From positions 16,402,501 through 16,466,500 of the forward strand of contig CM042567.1 of NCBI GenBank assembly GCA_023630585.1: 64,000 nucleotides of DNA, given 5' to 3'. Within the stretch, counting starts at the first letter, position 1, and each line of letters opens with the position of its first letter. Source of the DNA: Cranoglanis bouderius. Lineage: Eukaryota; Chordata; Actinopteri; Siluriformes; Cranoglanididae. Position numbers and translations under genes: made by a program. Positions 35,664 to 46,945 of the stretch are shown here, one piece after another. The notes under the pieces were generated by a model. That model was not told where the DNA came from and searched no databases. It saw nothing but the letters and a program-made list of their open reading frames with translations.

Positions 35664-37174
35664 CAGGTGCATCTCAATAAATTAGAATGTCGTGGAAAAG
35701 TTCATTTATTTCAGTAATTCAACTCAAATTGTGAAACTCGTGTATTAAATAAATTCAATGCACACAGACTGAAGTAGTTTAAGTCTTTGGTTCTTTCAAT
35801 TGTGATGATTTTGGCTCACATTAAACAAAAACCCACCAATTCACTATCTCAACAAATTAGAATACTTCATAAGACTAATAAAAAAAAAACATTTTTAGTG
35901 AATTGTTGGCCTTCTGGAAAGTATGTTCATTTACTGTACATGTACTCAATACTTGGTAGGGGCTCCTTCTGCTTTAATTACTGCCTCAATTCGGCGTGGC
36001 ATGGAGGTGATCAGTTTGTGGCACTGCTGAGGTGGTATGGAAGCCCAGGTGTCTTTGACAGTGGCCTTCAGGTCATCTGCATTTTTTGGTCTCTTGTTTC
36101 TCATTTTCCTCTTGACAATACCCCATAGATTCTCTATGGGGTTCAGGTCTGGTGAGTTTGCTGGCCAGTCAAGCACACCAACACCATGGTCATTTAACCA
36201 ATTTTTGATGCTTTTGGCAGTGTGGGCAGGTGCCAAATCCTGCTGGAAAATGAAATCAGCATCTTCAAAAAGCTGGTCAGCAGAAGGAAGCATGAAGTGC
36301 TCCAAAATTTCTTGGTAAACGGGTGCAGTGACTTCGGTTTTCAAAAAACACAATAGACCAACACCAGCAGATGACATTGTACCCCAAATCATCACAGACT
36401 GTGGCAACTTAACACTGGACTTCAAGCAACTTGGGCTATGAGCTTCTCAATCCTTCCTCCAGACTCTAGGACCTTGGTTTCCAAATGAAATACAAAACTT
36501 GCTCTCATCTGAAAAGAGGACTTTGGACCACTGGGCAACAGTCCAGTTCTTCTTCTCCTTAGCCCAGGTAAGACGCCTCTGACGTTGTCTTTGGTTCAGG
36601 AGTGGCTTAACAAGAGGAATACGACAACTGTAGCCAAATTCCTTGGCATGTCTGTGTGTGGTGGCTCTTGATGCCTTGACCCCAGCCTCAGTCCATTCCT
36701 TGTGAAGTTCACTCAAATTCTTGAATCGATTTTGCTTGACAATCCTCATAAGGCTGCGGTTCTCTCGGTTGGTTGTGCATCTTTTTCTTCCATACGTTTT
36801 CCTTCCACTCAACTTTCTGTTAACATGCTTGGATACAGCACTCTGTGAACAGCCAGCTTCTTTGGCAGTGAATGTTTGTGGCTTACCTAGTGAACCAAAC
36901 TGAGAGACCATTTTGAAGGCTCAGGAAACCTTTGCAGGTGTTTTGAGTTGATTAGCTGATTGGCATGTCACCATATTCTAATTTGTTGAGATAGTGAATT
37001 GGTGGGTTTTTGTTAAATGTGAGCCAAAATCATCACAATTGAAAGAACCAAAGACTTAAACTACTTCAGTCTGTGTGCACTGAATTTATTTAATACACGA
37101 GTTTCACAATTTGAGTTGAATTACTGAAATAAATGAACTTTTCCACGACATTCTAATTTATTGAGATGCACCTG
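35664..37174 (-). mobile_element. Tc1-like element D2, complete
   Basis: 1511 bp between TA dinucleotides (35662-35663 and 37175-37176). The 200-bp inverted terminal repeats (35664-35863 and 36975-37174) carry AATTAGAAT at both outer and inner edges, an IR/DR arrangement. It is the reference copy for understanding rearranged D1. Confidence 0.96.
35946..36911 (-). pseudogene. Tc1 transposase D2, single nonsense codon
   Basis: A 322-codon frame broken only by TGA at 36449-36447, where D1 has Gly (VWRKGGEAH in D1, VWRKD-stop here). N-terminal helix-turn-helix MVSQFGSLGKPQTFTAKEAG; catalytic FSDES, FQQDLAPAHTA and SPDLNPIENLW are all in frame; C-terminus KAEGAPTKY. D1 carries a different lesion, so the two copies decayed independently. 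Confidence 0.93.
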
Positions 37175-37258
37175 TATATATATAAAGATATATTTATACA
37201 TACATATACATATTATATATGGATATATATATATATATGCACACATACACACACACAA
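37175..37258. repeat. TA/CA-rich microsatellite between D2 and B2
   Basis: Interrupted TATATA and ACACAC runs fill the 84 bp between the two Tc1 elements. Confidence 0.9.
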
Positions 37259-38631
37259 AGTATCTCACAAAAGTTAGTACACCCCTCACATTTTTGTAAA
37301 TATTTTATTATATCTTTTCATGGGACAACACTGACAAAATGACACTTTGCTACAATGTAAAGTAGTGAGTGTACAGCTTGTATAACAGTGTAAATTTGCT
37401 GTCCCCTCAAAATAACTCAACACACAGCCATTAATGTCTAAACCGCTGGCAACAAAAGTGAGTACACCCCTAAGTGAAAATGTCCAAATTGGGCCCAATT
37501 AGCCATTTTCCCTCCCCGGTGTCATGTGACTTGTTAGTGTTACAAGGTCTCAGGTGTGAATGGGGAGCAGGTGTGTTAAGTTTGGTGTTCTCGCTCACAC
37601 TCTCTCATACTTGTCACTGGAAGTTCAACATGGCACCTCATGGCAAAGAACTCTCTGAGGATCTGAAAAAAAGAATTGTTACTCTACATAAAGATGGCCT
37701 AGGCTATAAGAAGATTGCCAACACCCTGAAACTGAGCTGCAGCACGGTGGCCAAGACCATACAGCGGTTTAACAGGACAGGTTCCACTCAGAACAGGCCT
37801 CGCCATGGTCGACCAAAGAAGTTGAGCGCACATGCTCAGCATTATATCCAGAGGTTGGCTTTGCAGGATAGACACATGAGTGCTGCCAGCATTGCTGCAG
37901 AGGTTGAAGGGGTGGGGGGTCAGCCTGTCAGTGCTCAGACCATACGCAGTACACTGCATCAAACTGGTCTGCATGGCTGTCGTCCCAGAAGGAAGCCTCT
38001 TCGAAAGATGATGCACAAGAAAGCCCGCAAACAGTTTGCTGAAGACAAGCAGACAAGCATGATCCCCTCCCTTCGGAAACTGGGCCGCAGGGCAGTATTC
38101 CAACATGATAATGACCCCAAACACGCCTCCAAGACGACCACTGCCTTGCTAAAGAAGCTGAGGGTAAAGGTGATGCACTGGCCAAGCATGTTTCCAGACC
38201 TAAACCCTATTGAGCATCTGTGGGGCATCCTCAAACGGAAGGTGGAGGAGCGCAAGGTCTCTAATATCCACCGGCTCTGTGATGTCGTCATGGGGGAGTG
38301 GAATAGGACTCCAGTGGCAACCTGTGAAGCTCTGGTGATCTCCATGTGCAACAGGGTTAAGGCAGTGCTGAAAAATAATGGTGGCCACACATATTGACAC
38401 TTTGGACCTTTTCACTTAGGGGTGTACTCACTTTTGTTGCCAGCGGTTTAGACATTAATGGCTGTGTGTTGAGTTATTTTGAGGGGACAGCAAACTTACA
38501 CTGTTATACAAGCTGTACACTCACTACTTTACATTGTAGCAAAGTGTCATTTCTTCAGTGTTGTCCCATGAAAAGATATAATAAAATATTTACAAAAATG
38601 TGAGGGGTGTACTCACTTTTGTGAGATACTG
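37259..38631 (+). mobile_element. Tc1-like element B2, internally deleted
   Basis: Terminal repeats AGTATCTCACAAAAGT (37259) and ACTTTTGTGAGATACTG (38631) with inner GAGTACACCCCT repeats. The right side is followed by TA; the first base(s) on the left are altered. About 230 bp of the coding region present in B1 are missing. Confidence 0.93.
37630..38397 (+). CDS. Tc1 transposase B2, uninterrupted ORF lacking the first catalytic Asp
   Basis: A 255-residue ORF from MAPHGKELSEDLKKRIVTLH (upstream in-frame codons exist, but this Met matches the family start). Residues ~1-60 are the first helix-turn-helix, RPRHGRPKK the hook, and SAASIAAEVEGVGGQPVSAQ the second helix-turn-helix. After FAEDKQT the ORF jumps in frame to SMIPSLRKLGRRAVFQHDND, skipping about 77 codons that in B1 contain WSDETK. 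The second Asp (HDND) and Glu (NPIEHLW) remain. It could in principle yield a DNA-binding, catalytically dead protein; expression is unknown. Family length is about 340 residues. Confidence 0.85.
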   Translation: MAPHGKELSEDLKKRIVTLHKDGLGYKKIANTLKLSCSTVAKTIQRFNRTGSTQNRPRHGRPKKLSAHAQHYIQRLALQDRHMSAASIAAEVEGVGGQPVSAQTIRSTLHQTGLHGCRPRRKPLRKMMHKKARKQFAEDKQTSMIPSLRKLGRRAVFQHDNDPKHASKTTTALLKKLRVKVMHWPSMFPDLNPIEHLWGILKRKVEERKVSNIHRLCDVVMGEWNRTPVATCEALVISMCNRVKAVLKNNGGHTY

Positions 38632-38644
38632 TATACACACACAC

Positions 38645-40158
38645 AGAGGAGAAAATGTATTTGACTTATTTTTTAATGGTAGGTGTATTTTAACAGTGAG
38701 AGCCAGAATAACAACAAAACAAATCCAGAAAAACGCATTTCAAAAAAAGTTATAAATTGATTTGCATTTTAATGAGTGAAATAAGTATTTGATCCCCTAT
38801 CAATCAGCAAGATTTCTGGCTCCCAGGTGTCTTTTACACAGGTAATGAGCTTAGATCCCTTTAAGAGAGTGCTCCTAATCTCAGCTTGTTATCTGTATAA
38901 AAGACACCTGTCCACAGAAGCAATCAATCAATCAGATTCTAACCTCTCCACCATGGCCAAGATCAAAGAGCTGTCCAAGGATGTCAGGGACAAGATTGTA
39001 GACCTACACAAGGCTGGAATGGGCTACAGGACCATCGCCAAGCAGCTTGGTGAGAAGGTGACAACAGCTGGTGTGATTATTCGCAAATGGAAGAAACACA
39101 AAATAACTGTCAGTCTCCATCGATCTGGGGCTCCATGCAAGATCTCATCTCATGGAGTTTCAATGATCATGAGAACGGTGAGGTATCAGCCCAGAACTAC
39201 ACGGGAGGATCTTGTTAATGATCTCAAGGCAGCTGGGACCATAGTCACCAAGAAAACAACTGGTAAAGGACTGAAATCCTGCAGCACCCGCAAGTTCCCC
39301 CTACTCAAGAAAGCACATGTACAGGCCCGTCTGAAGTTTGCTTGAATGATTCACAGGAGAACTGGGTGAAAGTGTTGTGGTCAGATGAGACCAAAATCGA
39401 GCTCTTTGGCATCAACTCAACTCACCGTGTTTGGAGTAGGAGGAATGCTGCCTATGACCCCAAGAACACCATCCCCACCGTCAAACATGGAGGTGGAAAC
39501 ATTATGCTTTGGGGATGTTTTTCTGCTAAGGAGACAGGACAACTGCACCGCATCAAAGGGACGATGGACGGGGCCATGTACCATCAAATCTTGGGTGAGA
39601 ACCTCCTTCCCTCAGCCAGGGCATTGAAAATGGGTCATGGATGGGTATTCCAGCATGACAATGACCCAAAACACACAGCCAAGGCAACAAAGGAGTGGCT
39701 CAAGAAGAAGCACATTAAGGTCCTGGAGTGGCCTAGCCAGTCTCCAAACCTTAGTCCCATAGAAAATCTGTGGAGGGAGCTGAAGGTTCGAGTTGCCAAA
39801 TGTCAGCCTTGAGACCTTAATGACTTGGAGAGGATCTGCAAAGAGGAGTGGGACAAAATCCCTCCTGAGATGTGAGCAAACCTGGTGGCCAACTACAAGA
39901 AACGTCTGACCTCTGTGATTGCCAACAAGGGTTTTGCCACCAAGTACTAAGTCGAAGGGGTCAAATACTTATTTCCCTCATTAAAATGCACATCAATTTA
40001 TAACTTTTTTGAAATGTGTTTTTCTGGATTTTTTTGTTGTTATTCTGTCTCTCACTGTTAAAATACACCTACCATTAAAATTATAGACTGAATTTCTTTG
40101 TCAGTGGGCAAATGTACAAAATCAGCAGGGGATCAAATACTTTTTTCTACCCACTGTG
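38645..40158 (+). mobile_element. Tc1-like element A2
   Basis: The left end GAGGAGAAAATGTATTTGAC has lost about 50 bp of terminal repeat relative to the right end; the right end is GATCAAATACTTTTTTCTAC then CCACTG. Inner repeats AAATAAGTATTTGATCCCC and GGTCAAATACTTATTTCCCT are inverted. It starts 13 bp after B2, same orientation. Confidence 0.92.
38953..39950 (+). pseudogene. Tc1 transposase A2, one frameshift and two nonsense codons
   Basis: MAKIKELSKDVRDKIVDLHK opens the DNA-binding domain; 15 bp are missing near 39266 relative to A1 (in frame). The frame ends after RLKFA (stop 39343-39345) at the same site as A1. In the next frame WSDETKIELFG, FQHDNDPKHTA and SPNLSPIENLW keep the catalytic triad. 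TGA at 39810-39812 and TGA near 39873 interrupt the C-terminal part, which ends KGFATKY with the stop at 39948-39950. Confidence 0.9.
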
Positions 40159-40192
40159 TGTATGTATGTGTATTTATATATTATATATATAT

Positions 40193-40231
<39 letters not shown>
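40159..40231. repeat. TA/CA microsatellite
   Basis: TGTATG and TATATA units, then (AC)17, filling the gap between A2 and Tc1 fragment E. Confidence 0.95.
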
Positions 40232-40232
<1 letters not shown>

Positions 40233-40558
40233 TACTGTGCAAAAGTTTTAGGCACATGCAAAGAAATGCTGTAGAGCAAAACAATGAAATTAAATGTTTC
40301 TACATTTTAAAAAAATACAATAAAGAGCAGTAAACGGTAGTAAATGAAACAAAGTCATTATTTGGTGTGACATAAAAATAGTAGTCTCTGGTACAATTTG
40401 TGCAGTTTTATAAGGAAATGAGCTGGTAAGTTTTATTGAGCATCTTGCAGAACCAGCCATAGCTCTTCTGGAGACTTTGACTGTCACACTTGATTCTTAT
40501 TTTTGCAGCAAAACCCAGCAGCCTTCATTGTGCTTTTTGTCTGAAAAGTGGTCTCTTA
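40232..40558 (-). mobile_element. Tc1/mariner-like fragment E
   Basis: Starts GGTACTGTGCAAAAGTTTTA, the terminus also seen at Tc1-F (26839), and continues with CAATAAAGAGCAGTAAAC and a degraded C-terminal coding region (TTTGGTGTGACATAAA; TTGCAGAACCAGCCATAGCT). No opposite end. Confidence 0.6.
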
Positions 40559-40567
40559 CGTAATATT

Positions 40568-40700
40568 AGGGCTGTGAAGGTGGCCATGACAACCGCACCG
40601 TTGGTGGAGTGCCACCTGCAGTAATGTCACATCACACGTCACATTAATATTTCTGCTTGAGTGGGATCTATGACAAGTACAAAGTACAACAATATGTATA
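40568..40700 (+). mobile_element. hAT-type terminal fragment
   Basis: Begins TTAGGGCTGTGAAGGTGGCC and continues ACCGCACCGTTGGTGGAGTG, a fish hAT end recognised from memory. No partner terminus or duplication found. Confidence 0.45.
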
Positions 40701-41857
40701 CAAATATAATAATAATAATAACAATAATAACAGTTGCAGTATTAATTTGTATTTATAGCCTACCATATAGCGTGAGATTTTATATTAATACACAAATTAC
40801 GCAATCATAATCAAATGCCTTTGAGCGCGGCAAAATCCAGTCAGGCCAATTCTGCAATTTCACTTCGGGGTCTGCCATTGCAATGGACCTTGTTGAGAAA
40901 CCAAATGTTATATTTTTTGTTATTTTTAATATGATTCTCTTTGTCTACTTTTATGACTTGAAATGAAATTTTTATGAAAATCTGATGTTTTAGGCCGTAT
41001 TTATGCAGATATATAGAAAATTCTATATATTTTCAAACTTTCAAGCACCACTGTATATCAATGTCTAGTTTATACTATGGAATACCACAGTTTCAGGATA
41101 TATTAGTGTTTAATGTGATATCCCTGTAATTGTAAAAGAGCCATATTTATTTACAGATGTTTTGGTATTCTTTGGCTCCCTACTGAACAAAAGATTCACT
41201 AACTGAGCATCAGCTGGTAGCTCAAATGCTGTTTATATATCCTAATGGGAAGAGGGAGAGGGGAGGGGTTGATGGACAGATGCAGAGGAATGGGAGAGCA
41301 GCACAGCACTGCAAAAACTAGAAGCAACAAGGCAGATGACAATCGCCCACACATTTCATTACACCATTCGCAGCTTGTGTGCACCAAGTATGTGGAATAA
41401 AGCCTTCATTTCTGTGCGTCCTTGCACTGGATTAGTAAATATCATGCAAATTTCTGTTTTGCCCATAAGATCATGATAAATATGCATTACCACTGACTAC
41501 AGTAACAAAGTTCATTATTTCAACAAGATTTACACCTAACTGCTCTGAGGCATTTAGAATTTTCAGAAGGCTTTAATAGGAGTCAGAGCATGCACTGCTG
41601 TAGTAGGACAGCTCCCCCATTACCTCACTGCTTCAATGTAGTCATGTAACACATTTTAAGGAGCAGATGGTGGTATTAGGAGCGCTCTTTCAGCTGCCTC
41701 AGACTGTACAACTGAGCTGTGCTCAAACAATTAATGAAGAGCCATGCAGCTAATCCAGCGCTGAAATCACTGAGCTGGATTAACCTTATTAAAATAAAGA
41801 GAGAATGCTTATTTATTTGATATAAATCTTTGATTGATGTTATCTGGGTAGGTCATA
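40701..41857. other. Intron 1 sequence, nothing recognised
   Basis: AT-rich, without recognisable coding or terminal repeats. Confidence 0.5.
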
Positions 41858-43083
41858 CAAATTCCAAAAAAGTTGGGACGCTGTGTAAAATGTAAATAAA
41901 AACAGAATGCAATGATTCCTCAATGTAAAATTGTGAAGACTTTGAATATCTAATCATCTACAGTACATATCATCATCGAAAGATTCCAAGAATCTGGAGA
42001 AATCTCTGTGCGCAAGGGACAAGGGCGAAAATCAATATTGCATGCCCTTGATCTTCAGGCCCTGAAGCGGCATTGCATTAAAAACAGGCATGATTCTGTA
42101 ACGGAAATCATCGCAAGGGCTCAGAAACACCTCTAGAACTCATTGTCTGTGAACACAGTTCGCCGTGCCATCAACAAATGCAGGTTAAAGCTCTATCATG
42201 CAAAGAAGAAGCCATATGTGAACATGATCCAGAAACACCGCCATCTTCTCTGGGCCAAAGCTCATTTAAGGCAAAGTGGAAAACTGTTCTGTGGTCAGAC
42301 GAATCTAAATTCGAAATTCACTTTGGAAACCATGGACGCCACGTCTTCTGGACTAAAGAAGAGAGGGACCATCCGGCTTATCAGCGCTCAGTTCAAAAGC
42401 CTGCATCTCTGATGGTATGAGGGTGCATTAGTGCCTATGGAATGGGCAGCTTGCACATCTGGAAAAGCACCATCAATGCTGAAAAGTACATATGGGTTTT
42501 AGAGCAACATATGCTTCCATCCAGACAACGTCTTTTTCAGGGAAGGCCTTGCATATTTCAGCAAGACAATGCTAAACCACATACTGCATCCATTACAACA
42601 GCATGGCTTCGTAGTAGAAGAGTCCGAGTGCTGAATTGGCCTGCCTGCAGTCCAGACCTTTCACCAATTGAAAACATTTGGCACATCATGAAAGGAAAAA
42701 TACGACAAAGGAGACCCAGGTCTGTTGAGCAGCTACAATCCTGTATCAGACACGAATGGGACAACATTCCTCTCCCAAAACTCCAGCAACTGGTCTCCTC
42801 ACTTCCAGGACGTATACAGACTGTTGTTAAAAGAAGAGGGGATGCTACACAGTGGTAAACATGGCCTTGTCCCAAATTTTTTGAGATGTGTTGCTGCCAT
42901 CAAATTCAAAATTACTTAACTTACTTTTTCCTTAAAAATGGTACATTTCCTCAGTTTAAACATTTGATATGTTTTCTATGTTCTATTGTGAATAAAATAT
43001 GGGTTTGTGAGATTTGCAAATCATTGCATTCTGTTTTCATGTACATTTTACACAGCGTCCCAACTTTTTTGGAATTGGGGTTG
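41858..43083 (+). mobile_element. Tc1-like element M
   Basis: Left CAAATTCCAAAAAAGTTGGG and right CCCAACTTTTTTGGAATTGG ... GTTG are inverted, with TA outside (41856-41857 and 43084-43085). ACGCTGTGTAAAATGTA follows in both repeats. The left repeat has lost about four bases. Confidence 0.9.
41970..42858 (+). pseudogene. Tc1 transposase M, C-terminal frame nearly intact
   Basis: The N-terminal part is degraded: ERFQESGEISVRKGQGRKS, a stop near 42134, then SVNTVRRAINKCRLKLYHAK. After a frame change near 42180-42260 the frame holds WSDESKFEIHFGNHGRHVFW, a TGA at 42418-42420 in place of the usual Trp after LMV, FQQDNAKPHTA and SPDLSPIENIW, ending RRGDATQW at 42858. The full catalytic triad is present. 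Three or more lesions make it inactive. Confidence 0.88.
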
Positions 43084-43819
43084 TATGTCTAGGAATTTTA
43101 TGCAACACAATATTTCTTAAATCTACCCATGGTACATGCCTATTAAATGAATGAGCTTTACTAGCATAAAGATTTTTTTTTTTTTTTTTTACATTTGAAA
43201 CCATTTAGATTAAGGCATGGTGGCCATATATCAGAATCATGTGGTACCTCACCACCACCATCAAATCGCTTGGTCTAGATATTTCATCACCAATGTTTAT
43301 ATGTACACGCTTCAGCGCCATCAAAAACAATGCATGATGAAGAGGATGTGATGACCATCCCACCTTTTTTCCTCCCCTCTGTGGTAATGTCAGGCAAAAT
43401 GGAATGAAATGCAATGAAACACTTGTGCTCCATTCAGGAGAAGTTCTGCTTGATAAACAGGATTTTTTAGCGTTTAGAAAGATTTTTGTTATTATTATTC
43501 ATAAGGTAGTACGAACACACATTAGTCAACTTTAACGGCAGCACTGTATGTATCCTTAGTCACTTTACCAGCAAGTATATTTTATGGTGTTTACTGTTTG
43601 CCAGATTATGGTTAAAGCTAGAACTTTTTTAATGACCAAAATAAAGAATATTGCACTAGGGAAGAAAAAAAAAAAAAAAGAAAAAGATATATAATATGAT
43701 GTTCAGTGTGAGAATGTAAATAATTAAAATGTTAGTGTCAAATATTATACTATAAGTGGAAACAGGATTCAGGTCACATGGAGTTTTATTACTATCTATA
43801 TATATATCTATATCTATAT
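43084..43819. other. Intron 1 sequence, nothing recognised; poly(T) near 43171 and poly(A) near 43663
   Basis: Homopolymer runs only. TATATCTATATCTATA just before 43820 is the hAT target site. Confidence 0.5.
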
Positions 43820-44164
43820 TAGGAGTGGGCGGTGTGACCAAAAATCTATTTCACGGAATGAGTAATTTTATTTCATGGTAACGATATACATCTCGTAAAA
43901 AAAATAGTCATTCTTGTAAATCAACTGTAAATCAATTGTATGCTTTGACATGCTTCATTTTAAGATGATAAAACAGGTTACTTGTGCTACCGCTGCTAGC
44001 GGGAACACTCGCACAACACGGTTTGCAAATAAACTTTTTCTGCTCTTTGTCAGATTTTGTAAACCCGAACCACATCCATACCAGCGACGTCGCACCTCTA
44101 TTCATAACAAGTTCCTCCTCCTGCTCAGGATTGGTTTGTGGGACTTCTTCACCAGCCTGCTTAT

Positions 44165-45367
44165 TAGAGATGCACCGATTGCAATTTTTTTTGGCCGATT
44201 CCGATTTTTTTGTAAGTGTGACCTGCCGATACAGATTTTTGCCAATTCCAATTTTCTTTCTAAGAACTATAATTGACTACTTTTCTTCAAAGCAAATTTT
44301 TTTTTTCATAATAAAACAATTATTAAACATTACAATTTCCCCCAAACTGCACTAAGTTACAGGATCTTCTCTCACTTAAACAACTCTCAAGATAAAGTGC
44401 TCTGTGATGGGAAAGAGGTAGAAATAACAATTAACTGAAAATGAGTTGCTTTATAGAACAAAACAGATATCATTTTCCACTGTGTTTATAAATTGACCTT
44501 TTTCTCTTTTTTACTCGTCTCAGAAAAGTCCAAAGATTACAAGCCTATAAACAAAACTGAAGTGTACAATACTCCTCCAAATATTAATAGGTGCAGTGGC
44601 TAATAATTAAATAACAAGTGTAACAAGTAGAATTAGTTACTCCTTTAAGGCGGAACGCTCTCTCTTGGGCAGTCGGTAGACGGAGCGCGAGCTATGATTA
44701 TCGCATGTATGCATGTAAAGCCTGGTTATATTTCTGTTGCTCTTTGCCCTGTTTTATTTATGTTCAGTAACACAGTTGTTAGTGGAGTGTTTTGCAAACT
44801 GCCCCATGTGTGCAGGGGATCGACAACGCTGATAATAAACCACTGTGAAATATCAGATACGTGAGTTTTGCTTACACCTGGCTACAACCATTCAGGCTAT
44901 CCGGCCTCTCTGTGTAAAGCGTTACACAAGGCACCTTTTCTTTGTTGCCAACATACTGTATGTATACTTGAGCATTAATGGCAAGTTTTTCTTCACAAAC
45001 AGAAGCATCTCTGCCTCGTCACCTGATAATCGGTTTCTCCTTTCATCTATCACATGTCCAGCCAAGATAAACAAGCAATCACTTTCAACACTTGTACATG
45101 GAGCAGAGAGGTATAGGGGCTCGGGCAAGTGGAGCAAGCTCAGGGAAACCATCTTTGTTGATCCTCCAGTAGGTCAATGGGTTTTCGCGGTTTTGCCTAC
45201 AACATGTTTACATGTGGCTGTGATGTTATTGCCTGTGCCGCTGGCAACAACACGGACCGGCTCGGAATCGGAAAGACGTGAGACTGACCGGCCGGTCACC
45301 GGTCCGGGCCGAGCATGCGGAAAATCAGCCTATTCTGGTCCCTGGCCGGTCAATTGGTGCATCTCTA
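44165..45367 (-). mobile_element. hAT element nested in another hAT
   Basis: Left TAGAGATGCACCGATTG and right CAATTGGTGCATCTCTA are inverted with one mismatch. The flanking octamers CTGCTTAT (44157-44164) and GTGCTTAT (45368-45375) agree at seven of eight positions. Coding remnant on the minus strand. Confidence 0.88.
44985..45115 (-). pseudogene. hAT transposase C-terminal dimerisation domain (hATC) remnant
   Basis: Minus-strand peptide YLSAPCTSVESDCLFILAGH followed by VIDERRNRLSGDEAEMLLFV and KKNLPLML. This is the conserved hATC block (remembered form TSVESERLFSTASHVIDEKR). No BED finger or catalytic core was recognised, so the element is nonautonomous. The ORF continues a little beyond each side. 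Confidence 0.85.
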
Positions 45368-45578
45368 GTGCTTATCTTTCTTCATGGTTTTCCTCTCACA
45401 ACTACCCTTATGTACAGCTTCTCGATCGTTCTCACGTGCAGGAGCACTACACACAAAGTTAACCACGCCCACTTATTTACATTTCGCGGTATACACGGAA
45501 TAGAAAAATCTGTAACGGTAGACATTTTATTCCGCGGTAACGGTATATACCGTCACACCGCCCAGCCCTAATCTATAT

Positions 45579-46380
45579 CTTTTTTTTTTTCCTTGCTAAA
45601 AAGGGTAAAGCATTGATTTGTTCTCTAACTTGATAAAGCCAAAAATATTCAGCTGATGTATCTTCACTGTGGATTGTATCTTAACTCAGTTAAGAAGTTA
45701 CTGAGCTAGAGAACCAATAATAGTTGGTAGTGGCTAACAGGAGATGTTAGCGAGTTCCTCTGTAATTTTACAATTTAAACTTGGTTATATCGGGTAAGAG
45801 TGAGTGATTCAAGCCCTCTGCTTGCATGATCTGTGTCTTTTTTTTTGTCCTCTGCTGATGAGTTTGGCTAGTTTGCTAACACTAGCCAACTCATGACAAA
45901 CCTTTTGACAGGTTGGAGAACAGACTATACAGATTATTACAAAAAGGATTATTATTATTTTTTTTTTTTAAATCAGGGAATAACCAGTCTTTATAACCAG
46001 TCTACGCTATACAGTATATTAGCGAGCTAGAGTTAGCAGGTTAGTTAAATCTATCAGCTCCAAAGATGTGCAGTGCCTTGGGGAAGTTACTGTATTCACC
46101 CCATGGTCTGGCTCTAAGCACCACGCTGTGAAATTACAACACAATTTTCCCTTCAAACATAGCTAATGTTTTTGCCAGTTAACCAATTTTACGTAAATTA
46201 TTTCATTCTGTAGGATGTGCGCTGTTTATGGTATAGCAGAAAGAACACAGTTACACCACACTATTAGCCATGAACAGGTACTGTAACAGCTGACTAGAAG
46301 AAGATAGTTTAAAAACAACTCTTGTTGACAGGTTTTTGTCTTTCAACTGACATTCAGTAACTGACGATCATTTAATGTGC
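45579..46380. other. Intron 1 sequence, nothing recognised
   Basis: Poly(T) runs near 45580 and 45960. No coding or mobile signature. Confidence 0.5.
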
Positions 46381-46389
46381 ACACCTTGA

Positions 46390-46600
46390 GTAACCACTTT
46401 ACCCTGTCTCTGATCATATCCTGAGCTCGAGTTTTTGCCTGTGCTTCATTTGCCATGTTCTCCCCGTATCTGTGCGAGTTTCCTCTCAGGTAGTTAGGCT
46501 GGTAGGTGGACTGGCTATGCTAAATTGCCCTTTGGTATGAATAAGTTTTGTGAATGTGTGCATGATGCCCTGCAATGGATTCTGAATGATGAACAAATAA
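46390..46600 (+). repeat. LINE-like 3' tail fragment, same family as 27612-27865
   Basis: CCATGTTCTCCCCGTATCTG, GCTAAATTGCCCTTTGGTAT and CCCTGCAATGGATTCTGAAT follow the order of the repeat at 27612 but are more degraded. Confidence 0.5.
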
Positions 46601-46945
46601 AGTTATTTTATTCTCACAATACTTTTGTTGTGAATACTTACATGTATACTCCCGCACCAAATAGTAAGGCTATAACAATACTACACATCGTATATCTTCA
46701 TTTTATACAAACCTCTCAATTCAATATGTCAGTATGTAAACAATACAGGTGCATCTCAAAAAAGTTTAATATCGTGGAAAAGTTCTTTTTTTCTGCAATT
46801 TAATTCAAAAAGTGGAACTTTAATATATTCTAGATTCATTACACAAAGTGAAATATGTCAAGCCTTTTTTGTTTTTTTGATTACAGCTTACAGCTTAGGG
46901 AAATGAAAAATCCAGTATCTCAAAATATTAAAATAAACAATTTTA

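Larger units (their letters stand above)
43820..45570. mobile_element. hAT-type element with exact 8-bp duplication, host of a nested hAT
   Basis: Left TAGGAGTGGGCGGTGTGAC and right GTCACACCGCCCAGCCCTA are inverted, flanked by ATCTATAT on both sides (43812-43819 and 45571-45578). The interior is mainly the nested element 44165-45367, leaving about 0.55 kb of its own. Confidence 0.9.

Noticed and set aside
44845..45462. 205-codon plus-strand ORF
   Set aside because: Antisense to the hATC remnant, which has the recognisable conserved block on the minus strand.
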